DNA from: an uncultured Roseiflexaceae bacterium
Lineage (GTDB): Bacteria > Chloroflexota > Chloroflexia > Chloroflexales > Roseiflexaceae
Reading direction: 5' to 3'
Assembly (NCBI GenBank): GCA_903868295.1
Contig: CAIPUQ010000176.1
Location: 1 to 14,922 of the forward strand
Length of the DNA stretch: 14,922 nucleotides
Both the position numbers and the translations under genes were made by a program. Below the pieces are notes generated by a model. The model worked only from the letters and a program-made list of their open reading frames with translations. It had not been told where the DNA came from and did no database searches. Of this stretch, positions 7,508 through 14,877 are shown piece by piece (the first letter of the stretch is position 1; each line of letters opens with the position of its first letter).

Positions 7508-10500
7508 ATGCAACGCTTTGCTCTGCGCTTTTGGTACAGCATAATAGCCCTGTTCATCGTCCTGCTGATTATTGCACCGGTGTCTACAGTGGTGGGCGTC
7601 ATCGTCAAAAATGTCATTGATCGTCAAGTTGTGCTCCCCGATGCGCTCGGTCCTACACGCAACGAATTTGTAGACATAAACCCAATGCCCGCAGAAGATG
7701 TCGTTGCGCCGTCGACGCAGCAGCGTGTCACACTCAGCAGCGGTGCAGAGCACACATGTGTCGTGGTGTATTCAGGTCATGTACTCTGTTGGGGTGCGAA
7801 TGACGAAGGACAGCTCGGCTATGGTAACGATGGTACGGCCCTCCCGTTTTCGCGCACGGCGAATGTTGTTGCTGCCCTCCAAGATGTGAAGAGTGTCGCC
7901 GTCGGATTGCGTCATAATTGCGCACTCGTCCCGAGCCCCGGAACAGTATGGTGTTGGGGGAGCAATACATCACGGCAAATCGGCCAAGCAGCCATTGGGC
8001 CGATGACCTCAGTATCTTATCCGCATTTGGTCAAAGGCCTCGACCGAACAGCTTCGATTGCTGCCGGTGACGCACACACATGCGCTCGTGCGGACGATGG
8101 CACTATTCGATGTTGGGGCGCAAATGAACATGGTCAACTCGGCAGTGGACTGCAGAGTCAAAGCGCAGGGGTACAACTCGTTTCACTTCCCGAGCCGAGT
8201 TCGGATATGTTTGTTGGTGGCAACACAACCTGCGCACGGTTGGTAAGTGCTGTGCTGTATTGCTGGGGAAGTCTGCCGTTTGATGGGATGCGCGATGCCA
8301 TAACCCCGGAGCGGATAGACCAGATCGCACAATCAGGTGACACACAAATTGTCGTCAACACGGCACAGCTCTGTGCATTTGTGCCGTCTGGAGATGTCCG
8401 TTGCTGGACTGCGCAGGCGCCACTGGGCTATCCGGTCCCGGAAGCAAAAGGGGCCGCAAAGCTGCGCCCACTCAGTGATGGAACCGTCTGTGCAATTGGT
8501 TTCGACAACCCAATCTGTTGGAACGACGAAGGTCTCGTGCAAACCATTACCGAACGAGGAGTCAGCGATGTCTCCGGTGGAGACGAATTTCAATGTGTTG
8601 CCTTGCGTGCGGGCAGAGTACGTTGTCGCGGCGAAAACGCAATGGGACAGCTGGCTAGCGCTCGGACGTCACAGAGCGACGCATTTGTCACCGTGGCACT
8701 CGGGGATCCGAGCTCATTGTTGAGTGCGGGTGCAGGGCACGTCTGTGGGATGTGGCAGTTGGGTATGCTTCGGTGTTGGGGTAGATCATTTGAAGGCCAA
8801 TTGGGTGTTGCAGATTATTTTGGGGTACGAAGTCGGCCCGAACCCATAACGCCTGACATCAATGGCGTGCTGTCCATTTCGACAGGCGCCAATCATACCT
8901 GTGCGGTACGCCACGACGAACGCGTCTATTGCTGGGGGGCAAACTCCAGTGGACAATTAGGCACCAACGATTTGCTCGACCGGAGCATACCAACCACGGT
9001 CTACGGTGTCTCAGAAGGTATTGCACTCAGTGCCGGGGCTGCACACACTTGTGTGCTTCAGCATAGTGGTTCAGTCTGGTGCTGGGGCGATAATCACGCC
9101 GGTCAGGTGGGTGGCACCGGCAAACAACAGGTGGTCCCCCAGCGTATTGAATTGTTGCAGTCAGTCGTTGCGATAGCGTCGGGTGGAGCGACCAATTGTG
9201 GTTTGCAAGCTGATGGCCTCGTTATCTGCTGGGGTGCGCAAATCGGCCAGATTGCACCGTTTGCGCCGTTGTCGGATCTCACCGATGTCACTGCTGTGGC
9301 GGTGGGTAACCGATTTGTCTGCGCGCTCCGTATCGATGGGTCTGTCTGGTGTTGGGGTGATGACAAAGCAGTGGGTAGTGCACCAACACCGCAGCTGGTC
9401 CAAGGCCTCCCAGCGATACGCAGCATTAGTGCGGGTGGCCAACATGCGTGTGCGGTCGATACAACCCGGCGTCTCTGGTGCTGGGGCGAAAATCGGTACG
9501 GGCAAGTGGCGCCTGATGCTGCGCGAACACGTATTCTTGAACCGATCCAACGCTCCGAAAACATTGCATCCGTGGCTGCGGGGTTTTCGACAACCTGCGC
9601 GCGGAACGTCGCAGGGAGCACAAGCTGCTGGGGCGATAATCGTTACGGACAGCTTGCAACCGCTGATGCTACGGTGGTAGATGCACGGATTGACGGTTAC
9701 GATGACGGTTTCTCTTTGGTCGCAGGAGGTAATTTCAGCTGTGCGTTGCTCAAATATGTCAGTGTGCGCTGTTGGGGGAGCAACGAATACGGGCAGTTGG
9801 GTGATGGCACAACCACATCGTCTGCGGTGCCGCAGACGGTTCGCAGCAACGAAGAAGTCGTGCGCGTTTCAGCGGGTTCTGCGCACGCCTGCAGTATCAT
9901 TCTCGACGGGACCGTTCGCTGCTGGGGGCACAACAATTTTGGACAATTGGGGAACGAGGCGACCGAGGATAGTTCGACGCCAGTCGTTGCTGCGGTGCAA
10001 GATGTCGTCGCACTTTCGTTGGGGCAGTCACACAGCTGTGCGCTCCTCCAAGATGGCGGGGGAGCGTGTTGGGGACGCAACGAAGATGGGCAATTGGGGA
10101 GTGGGAACACGGCGAACTCGGGGATGCCCCTCCGTGTTGCCGATCTTGGCCAAGCTGTTGCCATTGCAAGTGGCGGCAACCATACCTGCGCGCTCAACCA
10201 GAATACCCAAGTCGTCTGTTGGGGACGCAATGAACAGGGGCAATTAGGGATTGGTACTGTGAGCCCCGGTATTTCCGTGCCTGCATCTGTGCCACAGCTG
10301 GTCGGGGTGACGGCGATATCTGCGGGCACCGATCATACCTGTGCACTAGCCGACGGTGGGTCTGTCTGGTGCTGGGGTTGGAACCGATTCGGGCAAACTG
10401 CAGCCGGTGCAATCGGAGAAAAATCTTTCACACTCACGCCACGTCTCGTTCCCGATCTGGTCGATGTGATTGCGATTCATGCAGGTGGCAATCATACCTG

Positions 10501-12019
10501 TGCGTTGCTGCAAAACGGTCGTGTCCGTTGTTGGGGTGATAACTACAATGGGCAGCTTGGGGTGGAGCGTTCTGCGGATACAACTGTTGATGTGCGCGGC
10601 ACTGAGTTGGTCGGATTCGACAGTGTCATTCAGATCGCCACAGGAGGTGCGCATACGTGTGCGCTCCAACAACGCGGAAACGTTCGTTGTTGGGGGTGGA
10701 ACCGTGACGGCCAATTGGGCACAGGTACGCGCACAGAATTAGCGGACCACTTCATCCCCGCTCCCATCGTAGGACAATCACGGGTCACATCAGTTGCCCT
10801 CGGAGATGGTCACGTGTGTACCGTCGATAGCATTGGAACGGTGTGGTGTTGGGGAGAAAATGATGTCGGACAACTCGGTATCGGCGTCATGGGTAACCTT
10901 GGTGATTTTGGCTTACCGAATGAAGTCGATGCCGCGGTCAATACACTTTCCGTTGATTTGGGGGCCAAACATAGCTGTGCACTTCTTGTTACCACCGAAT
11001 TGAATTGCTGGGGCCGGAACAATCTGGGCCAACTGGGTAATTCGTATGCAGGTGATATTGCAGATAGCGTAATCCCAAACTTTGTCGTGGGAATGAATAA
11101 TGTTACTGCGTATAGTGCGGGCGGTGACACCAGTTGTGCCGTGTCAAACGGGATTGTCTCTTGTTGGGGCGATAACGAGTATGGTCAGTTAGGCACAGCG
11201 ACAGTCGGTGCCGGTGATTATCGGACCACAGCAACCGTCGTCACCGGTATTGACTCTGTCGTTGACCTCACGATTGGCGCACATCATGTCTGTGCGCTTC
11301 GGCTCGATCAGACCGTTTGGTGCTGGGGACGCAATAACGCGAACCAGGTTGACGACACGGCTGCAGATGTCGTCGTGTCGCCGAAACAAGTCGCAATCGA
11401 AACCAAAGTAGAGAATATTGGTTCAAGCGGCGATCATACGTGTGCGGTCGACACTGCAGGTGCAGTGTGGTGTTGGGGCAACAATCAGTCTGGTCAACTC
11501 AGTGTTGTGGGTGAATCTATCCATTCTATACAACGAGTGGAAGGAATTCCCGCCATGCAAACGGTCGTTACAGGGAGCCAACACACGTGTGCACTCGATC
11601 GTCAACGTGCTATATGGTGTTGGGGCAGCAACGAACGTGGCCAACTTGGTATCGGCAACATCGATTCGCTTGTTCAAATCCTGCCGACAAAGATTTCAAC
11701 CCTTGCGGGTGTGGTCCAAATTGCTGCTTCGGGATCTCGTAGTTGTGCGGTGTTAGAGAATGCTGAGGTGTGGTGCTGGGGTGAAAACACAACGGGGCAA
11801 CTCGGCGTGTCACCCAATCCTGACCGTCATGCCCCTGCTGTAGTACAACGGCTCTGGTCGATGCGCTCAAACACCAACATTCAGGCGACCTCCACTCCGT
11901 TGCCGCTGTTGCCAACGTTGCAACCAACACAGACGGCCATCCCTACCCAGACCCGTGTGCCTACCCGTACCCTCATCCGCGTACAAGTGCAGATGCCCAC
12001 TGCAACGTCTCAACCCTAG
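7508..12019 (+). CDS. Exported RCC1-repeat protein with 28 repeats (four predicted beta-propellers)
   Basis: A 1503-residue protein. Residues 8-32 form one hydrophobic segment after a basic start (QRFALRFWY), a signal anchor or signal peptide. A spacer runs to about 71. Then come 28 repeats of about 49 residues on the pattern SxGxxHTCAL..DGxVxCWGxNxxGQLG, the RCC1/ATS1 family repeat. A tail of about 50 residues rich in Thr, Pro and Gln ends the protein, with no sortase motif. Seven RCC1 repeats make one propeller, so 28 implies four. Each repeat has one C-x(8-10)-C pair, and I count 56 cysteines with none elsewhere, suggesting one disulfide per blade outside the cytoplasm. Blades 4-7 are degenerate (CWT, CWN, CRG for CWG). 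GAGGT (7492-7496) lies 11 nt before the ATG. Role unknown; eukaryotic RCC1 exchange-factor activity should not be assumed. Adhesion or ligand binding is a guess. Confidence 0.9.
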   Translation: MQRFALRFWYSIIALFIVLLIIAPVSTVVGVIVKNVIDRQVVLPDALGPTRNEFVDINPMPAEDVVAPSTQQRVTLSSGAEHTCVVVYSGHVLCWGANDEGQLGYGNDGTALPFSRTANVVAALQDVKSVAVGLRHNCALVPSPGTVWCWGSNTSRQIGQAAIGPMTSVSYPHLVKGLDRTASIAAGDAHTCARADDGTIRCWGANEHGQLGSGLQSQSAGVQLVSLPEPSSDMFVGGNTTCARLVSAVLYCWGSLPFDGMRDAITPERIDQIAQSGDTQIVVNTAQLCAFVPSGDVRCWTAQAPLGYPVPEAKGAAKLRPLSDGTVCAIGFDNPICWNDEGLVQTITERGVSDVSGGDEFQCVALRAGRVRCRGENAMGQLASARTSQSDAFVTVALGDPSSLLSAGAGHVCGMWQLGMLRCWGRSFEGQLGVADYFGVRSRPEPITPDINGVLSISTGANHTCAVRHDERVYCWGANSSGQLGTNDLLDRSIPTTVYGVSEGIALSAGAAHTCVLQHSGSVWCWGDNHAGQVGGTGKQQVVPQRIELLQSVVAIASGGATNCGLQADGLVICWGAQIGQIAPFAPLSDLTDVTAVAVGNRFVCALRIDGSVWCWGDDKAVGSAPTPQLVQGLPAIRSISAGGQHACAVDTTRRLWCWGENRYGQVAPDAARTRILEPIQRSENIASVAAGFSTTCARNVAGSTSCWGDNRYGQLATADATVVDARIDGYDDGFSLVAGGNFSCALLKYVSVRCWGSNEYGQLGDGTTTSSAVPQTVRSNEEVVRVSAGSAHACSIILDGTVRCWGHNNFGQLGNEATEDSSTPVVAAVQDVVALSLGQSHSCALLQDGGGACWGRNEDGQLGSGNTANSGMPLRVADLGQAVAIASGGNHTCALNQNTQVVCWGRNEQGQLGIGTVSPGISVPASVPQLVGVTAISAGTDHTCALADGGSVWCWGWNRFGQTAAGAIGEKSFTLTPRLVPDLVDVIAIHAGGNHTCALLQNGRVRCWGDNYNGQLGVERSADTTVDVRGTELVGFDSVIQIATGGAHTCALQQRGNVRCWGWNRDGQLGTGTRTELADHFIPAPIVGQSRVTSVALGDGHVCTVDSIGTVWCWGENDVGQLGIGVMGNLGDFGLPNEVDAAVNTLSVDLGAKHSCALLVTTELNCWGRNNLGQLGNSYAGDIADSVIPNFVVGMNNVTAYSAGGDTSCAVSNGIVSCWGDNEYGQLGTATVGAGDYRTTATVVTGIDSVVDLTIGAHHVCALRLDQTVWCWGRNNANQVDDTAADVVVSPKQVAIETKVENIGSSGDHTCAVDTAGAVWCWGNNQSGQLSVVGESIHSIQRVEGIPAMQTVVTGSQHTCALDRQRAIWCWGSNERGQLGIGNIDSLVQILPTKISTLAGVVQIAASGSRSCAVLENAEVWCWGENTTGQLGVSPNPDRHAPAVVQRLWSMRSNTNIQATSTPLPLLPTLQPTQTAIPTQTRVPTRTLIRVQVQMPTATSQP
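7721..11850 (+). repeat. 28 tandem RCC1 coding repeats, about 147 bp period
   Basis: The coding sequence repeats with a period near 147 bp. The most conserved DNA is the TGYTGGGG core of the CWG codons and the AAYCATACCTGTGCG-like block of NHTCA (for example near 8890, 10177, 10330 and 10486). Copies have diverged widely at synonymous sites, so this is an old array rather than a recent expansion. Four copies, in about 8200-8660, are degenerate. Repeat length varies, with shortened repeats around blades 5-6 and 11-12. Confidence 0.88.
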
Positions 12020-12020
12020 C

Positions 12021-12051
12021 ATCCGGGTGACGGATTCGGATACTGATTTTT
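12021..12051 (+). terminator. Weak possible terminator after the RCC1 gene
   Basis: ATCCG (12021-12025) pairs with CGGAT (12031-12035) or with a second CGGAT at 12037-12041, and a run of five T follows at 12047-12051. The stem is short and the gap to the T-run is long, so this is marginal. The remaining 175 bp to the ATP-grasp start show nothing else I can name. Confidence 0.2.
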
Positions 12052-12227
12052 GCACCGGCGAGTTCTGTGCAAGCTGATCGTGTATTAGCGTACGTCCAGC
12101 CGTGTTGTAGGCCTCAGAAGTATCCAGTAGGCACTGAGGTGGTACTGCAGCACACTCACAGAGATACAACGTTTGGTTTGCCTGATGGGCCAATACAGCG
12201 ACGGAAGTGGAGCCCACAAGAAAACAT

Positions 12228-13451
12228 ATGCGAATACTATTTCTTTCAACGGCACAGTCGTATCGAAACAATGATTTCATCGCTGCTGCGGATGCTTTGG
12301 CATATGAGTATGTGTTGCTGTCAGACGGCTCCGACGGTCGTTCCGACTCGCACATCGTCAGTCTGCGATTTGGAGACGGAGACGTCGTTCTTTCTACGGT
12401 CAGTGCGCTTCACGCCGCACAACCATTTGTGGCCGTTCTCGCGCTTGATGACTCTGGAGCGCAGCTCGCGGCGCAGATCGCAACGGCACTCGCCTTACCA
12501 CACAATGCATATGCTGCGATTACTGCAGCGCGAGACAAATCCCTCATGCGTGATGCACTCTTCCGCGCGGGTGTACCTGTCCCCACCTATCATCGCTATG
12601 AAGCATCTACCACAATCGACACCATACTCGCGCAGACGACTTTTCCATGCGTCATCAAGCCGCTGCTCCTCAATGGGTCGCGTGGGGTGATGCGTGCGAA
12701 CACGGTCAACGAGTTTCTTGCAGCGCGGCACACACTCATCGCATTGTTACAAGAAATCGAAGGTCCAGCAGGTGCGCATGCGTTCCTCGTCGAGTCGTAC
12801 ATAGATGGATTTGAGGTGGCGGTCGAAGCAATTCTCAACAACGGCGAGCTCATTCCGTTGGCAATATTCGACAAGCCAGACCCTTTGGTCGGCCCTTTAT
12901 TCGAAGAAACCATCTATGTAACACCGTCGCGCCATCCAGACGTCACGCAGCGTGCAATTATTCAGACCGCTCGAGATGCAGCAGCGGCAATTGGACTTGT
13001 GTCAGGGCCGGTGCATGCAGAGTTGCGTTGCAACGACGCCGGTGTATGGGTAGTTGAGGTAGCAGGACGGTCGATAGGCGGCTTATGCTCGCGAACGTTA
13101 CGCTTTGGCGTGAGTGATTCGCTCGAAATTCTGATTTTGCGTCAAGCCATGGGCGCGTTCACAACGCCCGAACCTCCGACGCGTGCGAGCGGAGTGATGA
13201 TGATTCCCATTCCGCATGCCGGGATTTTACAACGTGTAGATGGCATTGATATTGCACGTGATGTGCCGTTTATTGAATCAATCGAGATTACCAGCCCATT
13301 GCATCAGCCCATTCGCACGCTTCCTGCAGGCGAAAGCTATCTCGGTTTTATTTTTGCGCGCGCTGACACTCCTGCAGAGGTCGAACACGCGCTCAGATTA
13401 GCACATTCGGCCCTGCAGATTGTGATTACTCCGTTGATGATATTGACATAA
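12228..13451 (+). CDS. ATP-grasp ligase with L-amino-acid-ligase-type C-terminal domain
   Basis: A 407-residue ATP-grasp enzyme, the fold that joins a carboxylate to an amine through an acyl phosphate. The N-terminal Rossmann-like part runs to about 95. ATP-grasp landmarks follow: ARDKSLMRDAL (K104), FPCVIKP (K144), the glycine-rich NGSRGV at 149-154, LVESYIDGFEVAVE (187-200), and the metal-binding end GPVHAELR (260-267) to VVEVAGRSIGGLCSRT (275-290). In this last motif Ala replaces the Asn of the classic E-x-N-x-R motif, as in other amino-acid-ligase-like members. Residues 318-402 resemble the LAL_C2 domain of bacterial L-amino-acid ligases. The ATG at 12228 (MRILFLS) fits the family, but its ribosome site is poor (GGAG 15 nt away). 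GTG at 12207 is the alternative. The substrate is unknown; a dipeptide or amino-acid conjugate is likely. Confidence 0.85.
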   Translation: MRILFLSTAQSYRNNDFIAAADALAYEYVLLSDGSDGRSDSHIVSLRFGDGDVVLSTVSALHAAQPFVAVLALDDSGAQLAAQIATALALPHNAYAAITAARDKSLMRDALFRAGVPVPTYHRYEASTTIDTILAQTTFPCVIKPLLLNGSRGVMRANTVNEFLAARHTLIALLQEIEGPAGAHAFLVESYIDGFEVAVEAILNNGELIPLAIFDKPDPLVGPLFEETIYVTPSRHPDVTQRAIIQTARDAAAAIGLVSGPVHAELRCNDAGVWVVEVAGRSIGGLCSRTLRFGVSDSLEILILRQAMGAFTTPEPPTRASGVMMIPIPHAGILQRVDGIDIARDVPFIESIEITSPLHQPIRTLPAGESYLGFIFARADTPAEVEHALRLAHSALQIVITPLMILT

Positions 13452-13991
13452 TTATTTTCGTGGACCACCTTTACTCGGCGCCGAAGTCTGCGGGGTCCAG
13501 CCTTCTGGGAGGGCAGAACCAGCACCAAAGAAGAACTCTTCCATTGCGTTCAGCAACACCCCTTGTGATTGTGGATCTACGAGGCTCATATTGTAGTGGT
13601 TGATGAGGATGCGTTCTTGTTCTGGCCAGAGCGCCCACCCACGTTGTGAGATGGTGTCATAGATGCGCATCCCCAAGACCCCGGGGAACGGCGGTTTGAC
13701 AAGTCCTGGGAGGGAACGTTGAAACTTGAGGCAGTCGACCATCCGTGGACCTTCCGGTGGTCCAAAAAAGAATTGCTGAATCGCTGCTTGACGTTTTCGT
13801 TCGTACTGCGGACTCGTGGGGTCAATGTCGAATTGGGCTATGAATATGCGTTCCGTGCGGATCCAAGCATTCCAACCTTGTGCAGAGACGGATTGAACAA
13901 TGCGCACACCGAGTTCCCCTGCGATGGGAGGTTCTCCGAGTGCGGGAAGTAGGCGATCATAGTATGTGCAATGCAGGTGTGGCGTTGTCAT
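13452..13991 (-). CDS. Tandem fusion of two YggX (Fe2+-trafficking / oxidative damage protection) domains
   Basis: A 179-residue protein with two copies of the YggX (Iron_traffic) domain, about 7-77 and 86-156, joined by about 8 residues. YggX proteins in Enterobacteria are single domains of about 90 residues that protect Fe-S clusters and labile iron from oxidants, with a conserved N-terminal Cys. Both copies keep that Cys (C8 in LHCTYY, C87 in VDCLKF), the PGELGxRI-like block (AGELGVRI, PGVLGMRI), the GW..W aromatic pair, the ER(I/L)LI strand and the FFFG end. The copies align without gaps at about 27 of 71 positions. The tail PEGWTPQT matches the EGYTP tail of the E. coli protein. The ATG at 13991 was chosen over 14096 because AAGGAG (13997-14002) precedes it by 5 nt. 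It is probably cytoplasmic. Identification by recall of the family; fairly sure. Confidence 0.85.
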   Translation of the reverse strand: MTTPHLHCTYYDRLLPALGEPPIAGELGVRIVQSVSAQGWNAWIRTERIFIAQFDIDPTSPQYERKRQAAIQQFFFGPPEGPRMVDCLKFQRSLPGLVKPPFPGVLGMRIYDTISQRGWALWPEQERILINHYNMSLVDPQSQGVLLNAMEEFFFGAGSALPEGWTPQTSAPSKGGPRK

Positions 13992-14010
13992 GGTTTCTCC
14001 TTCTCGTTGC

Positions 14011-14019
14011 GATAATACC
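14011..14019. promoter_or_regulatory. Overlapping divergent -10-like elements
   Basis: In the 40-bp gap between the YggX and formyltransferase genes, the minus strand reads TGGTATTAT (TATTAT at 14012-14017 with a TGn extension), placing transcription about 14 nt before the YggX ATG. The plus strand reads GATAAT at 14011-14016 with TTGTCA 20 bp upstream, a long spacer that would start transcription at the GGAG of the formyltransferase. The minus element is the more credible. Confidence 0.3.
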
Positions 14020-14031
14020 ACGGAGTCCACA

Positions 14032-14829
14032 ATGATTGTTGTTGTTGGCATGGAATGTCTATTGACCGCTACGTTTGTCGACACGTTGTGCGACATCGGT
14101 CAAAAACCCGCAGCAATACTGTTGGCAGATAGTGTACGCGGTACGTTCTACAGAGTTCCATATCGCCTACCAATTATGGTTCAGCACGGCCGCGTCGACG
14201 ACACTGCGCATCGCTTTGATATCCCGCTCTATCGTGTGCATGATTGGCGGACGGTACCTGATCAATTCTTGATGCAGTTTCATACCATTGTCGTCGTCTG
14301 CTATCCAACCTTGCTCCCGGCTCAGCGTTTTGCCCAGCTCGGCATCCGCGCATGGAACGTGCACCCTGCACCGCTCCCTGCAGTACGTGGACCAGACCCG
14401 CTCTTTTATACTGCTCGTGGAGATGCCCCTGCGACCATAACAATCCACGAACTTGATGCAACCTATGATACTGGTGATATCATTGCTGCATCGACGGTAC
14501 CCGTGACGTCTGCGTGCACAGAACACCAGTTCATCGGCATCCATGCCGTTCATGCAGCACAGTTGTTTGTTGACGTCGCTTTGTCTATACAGGTTGGGGT
14601 GCCACAGCAGGCCGTAGCAGACACACGGTGGGCGGCGTTCCCCACGCCTGACGCATATACACTGCAGCCTCATTGGCGCATGCAACGAACACTGCGATTT
14701 ATGGCGCTGACAAACGCACGCAAGCATCCATACTGGGTGCCTGAAACACGCGAATGGGTACGATCTATCGATCCCGCCGGCACGGTGCAGGTACAATGTG
14801 CAGATGGAGTGTTCCGTGCGAGTCTCTGA
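14032..14829 (+). CDS. Formyltransferase family protein (methionyl-tRNA formyltransferase-like)
   Basis: A 265-residue protein of the formyltransferase fold, which moves a formyl group from 10-formyltetrahydrofolate to an amine. The catalytic triad is present: N109 and H111 in WNVHPAPLPAVRGPDP, and D146 in TYDTGDI, spaced as in E. coli Fmt (N106/H108/D144). The loop LPAVRG replaces the usual LLPxYRG. At 265 residues it is shorter than housekeeping Fmt (about 310). The C-terminal part (FPTPDAYTL and GTVQVQCADGVF) recalls a trimmed Fmt C-terminal domain. The ATG at 14032 has GGAG (14022-14025) 6 nt upstream; the longer frame from 13966 runs into the divergent gene. It may formylate an amino sugar or small-molecule amine rather than Met-tRNA. 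The next gene starts 48 bp downstream on the same strand. Confidence 0.82.
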   Translation: MIVVVGMECLLTATFVDTLCDIGQKPAAILLADSVRGTFYRVPYRLPIMVQHGRVDDTAHRFDIPLYRVHDWRTVPDQFLMQFHTIVVVCYPTLLPAQRFAQLGIRAWNVHPAPLPAVRGPDPLFYTARGDAPATITIHELDATYDTGDIIAASTVPVTSACTEHQFIGIHAVHAAQLFVDVALSIQVGVPQQAVADTRWAAFPTPDAYTLQPHWRMQRTLRFMALTNARKHPYWVPETREWVRSIDPAGTVQVQCADGVFRASL

Positions 14830-14877
14830 TTGCGGTAGCGTCGACGTATCATTCACCTGTACCATTGTGAGGGAAAC

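Noticed and set aside
7274..7753. A 159-codon minus-strand frame across the start of the RCC1 gene
   Set aside because: Its composition is not protein-like, it has no ribosome site, and it overlaps the RCC1 N-terminus and its candidate promoter.
7721..11850. Regular repeats that might be taken for a CRISPR or other DNA repeat array
   Set aside because: The period is about 147 bp, it stays in one reading frame, and it varies at synonymous sites. It is protein-level RCC1 repetition.
7508..12019. Guanine-nucleotide exchange factor function from the RCC1 name
   Set aside because: The protein is predicted to be exported and bacteria have no Ran; only the fold is supported.
14830..14877. A separate promoter (TTGCGG and TATCAT) before the PLP enzyme gene
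   Set aside because: The spacing is only 11 bp; co-transcription with the formyltransferase is simpler.
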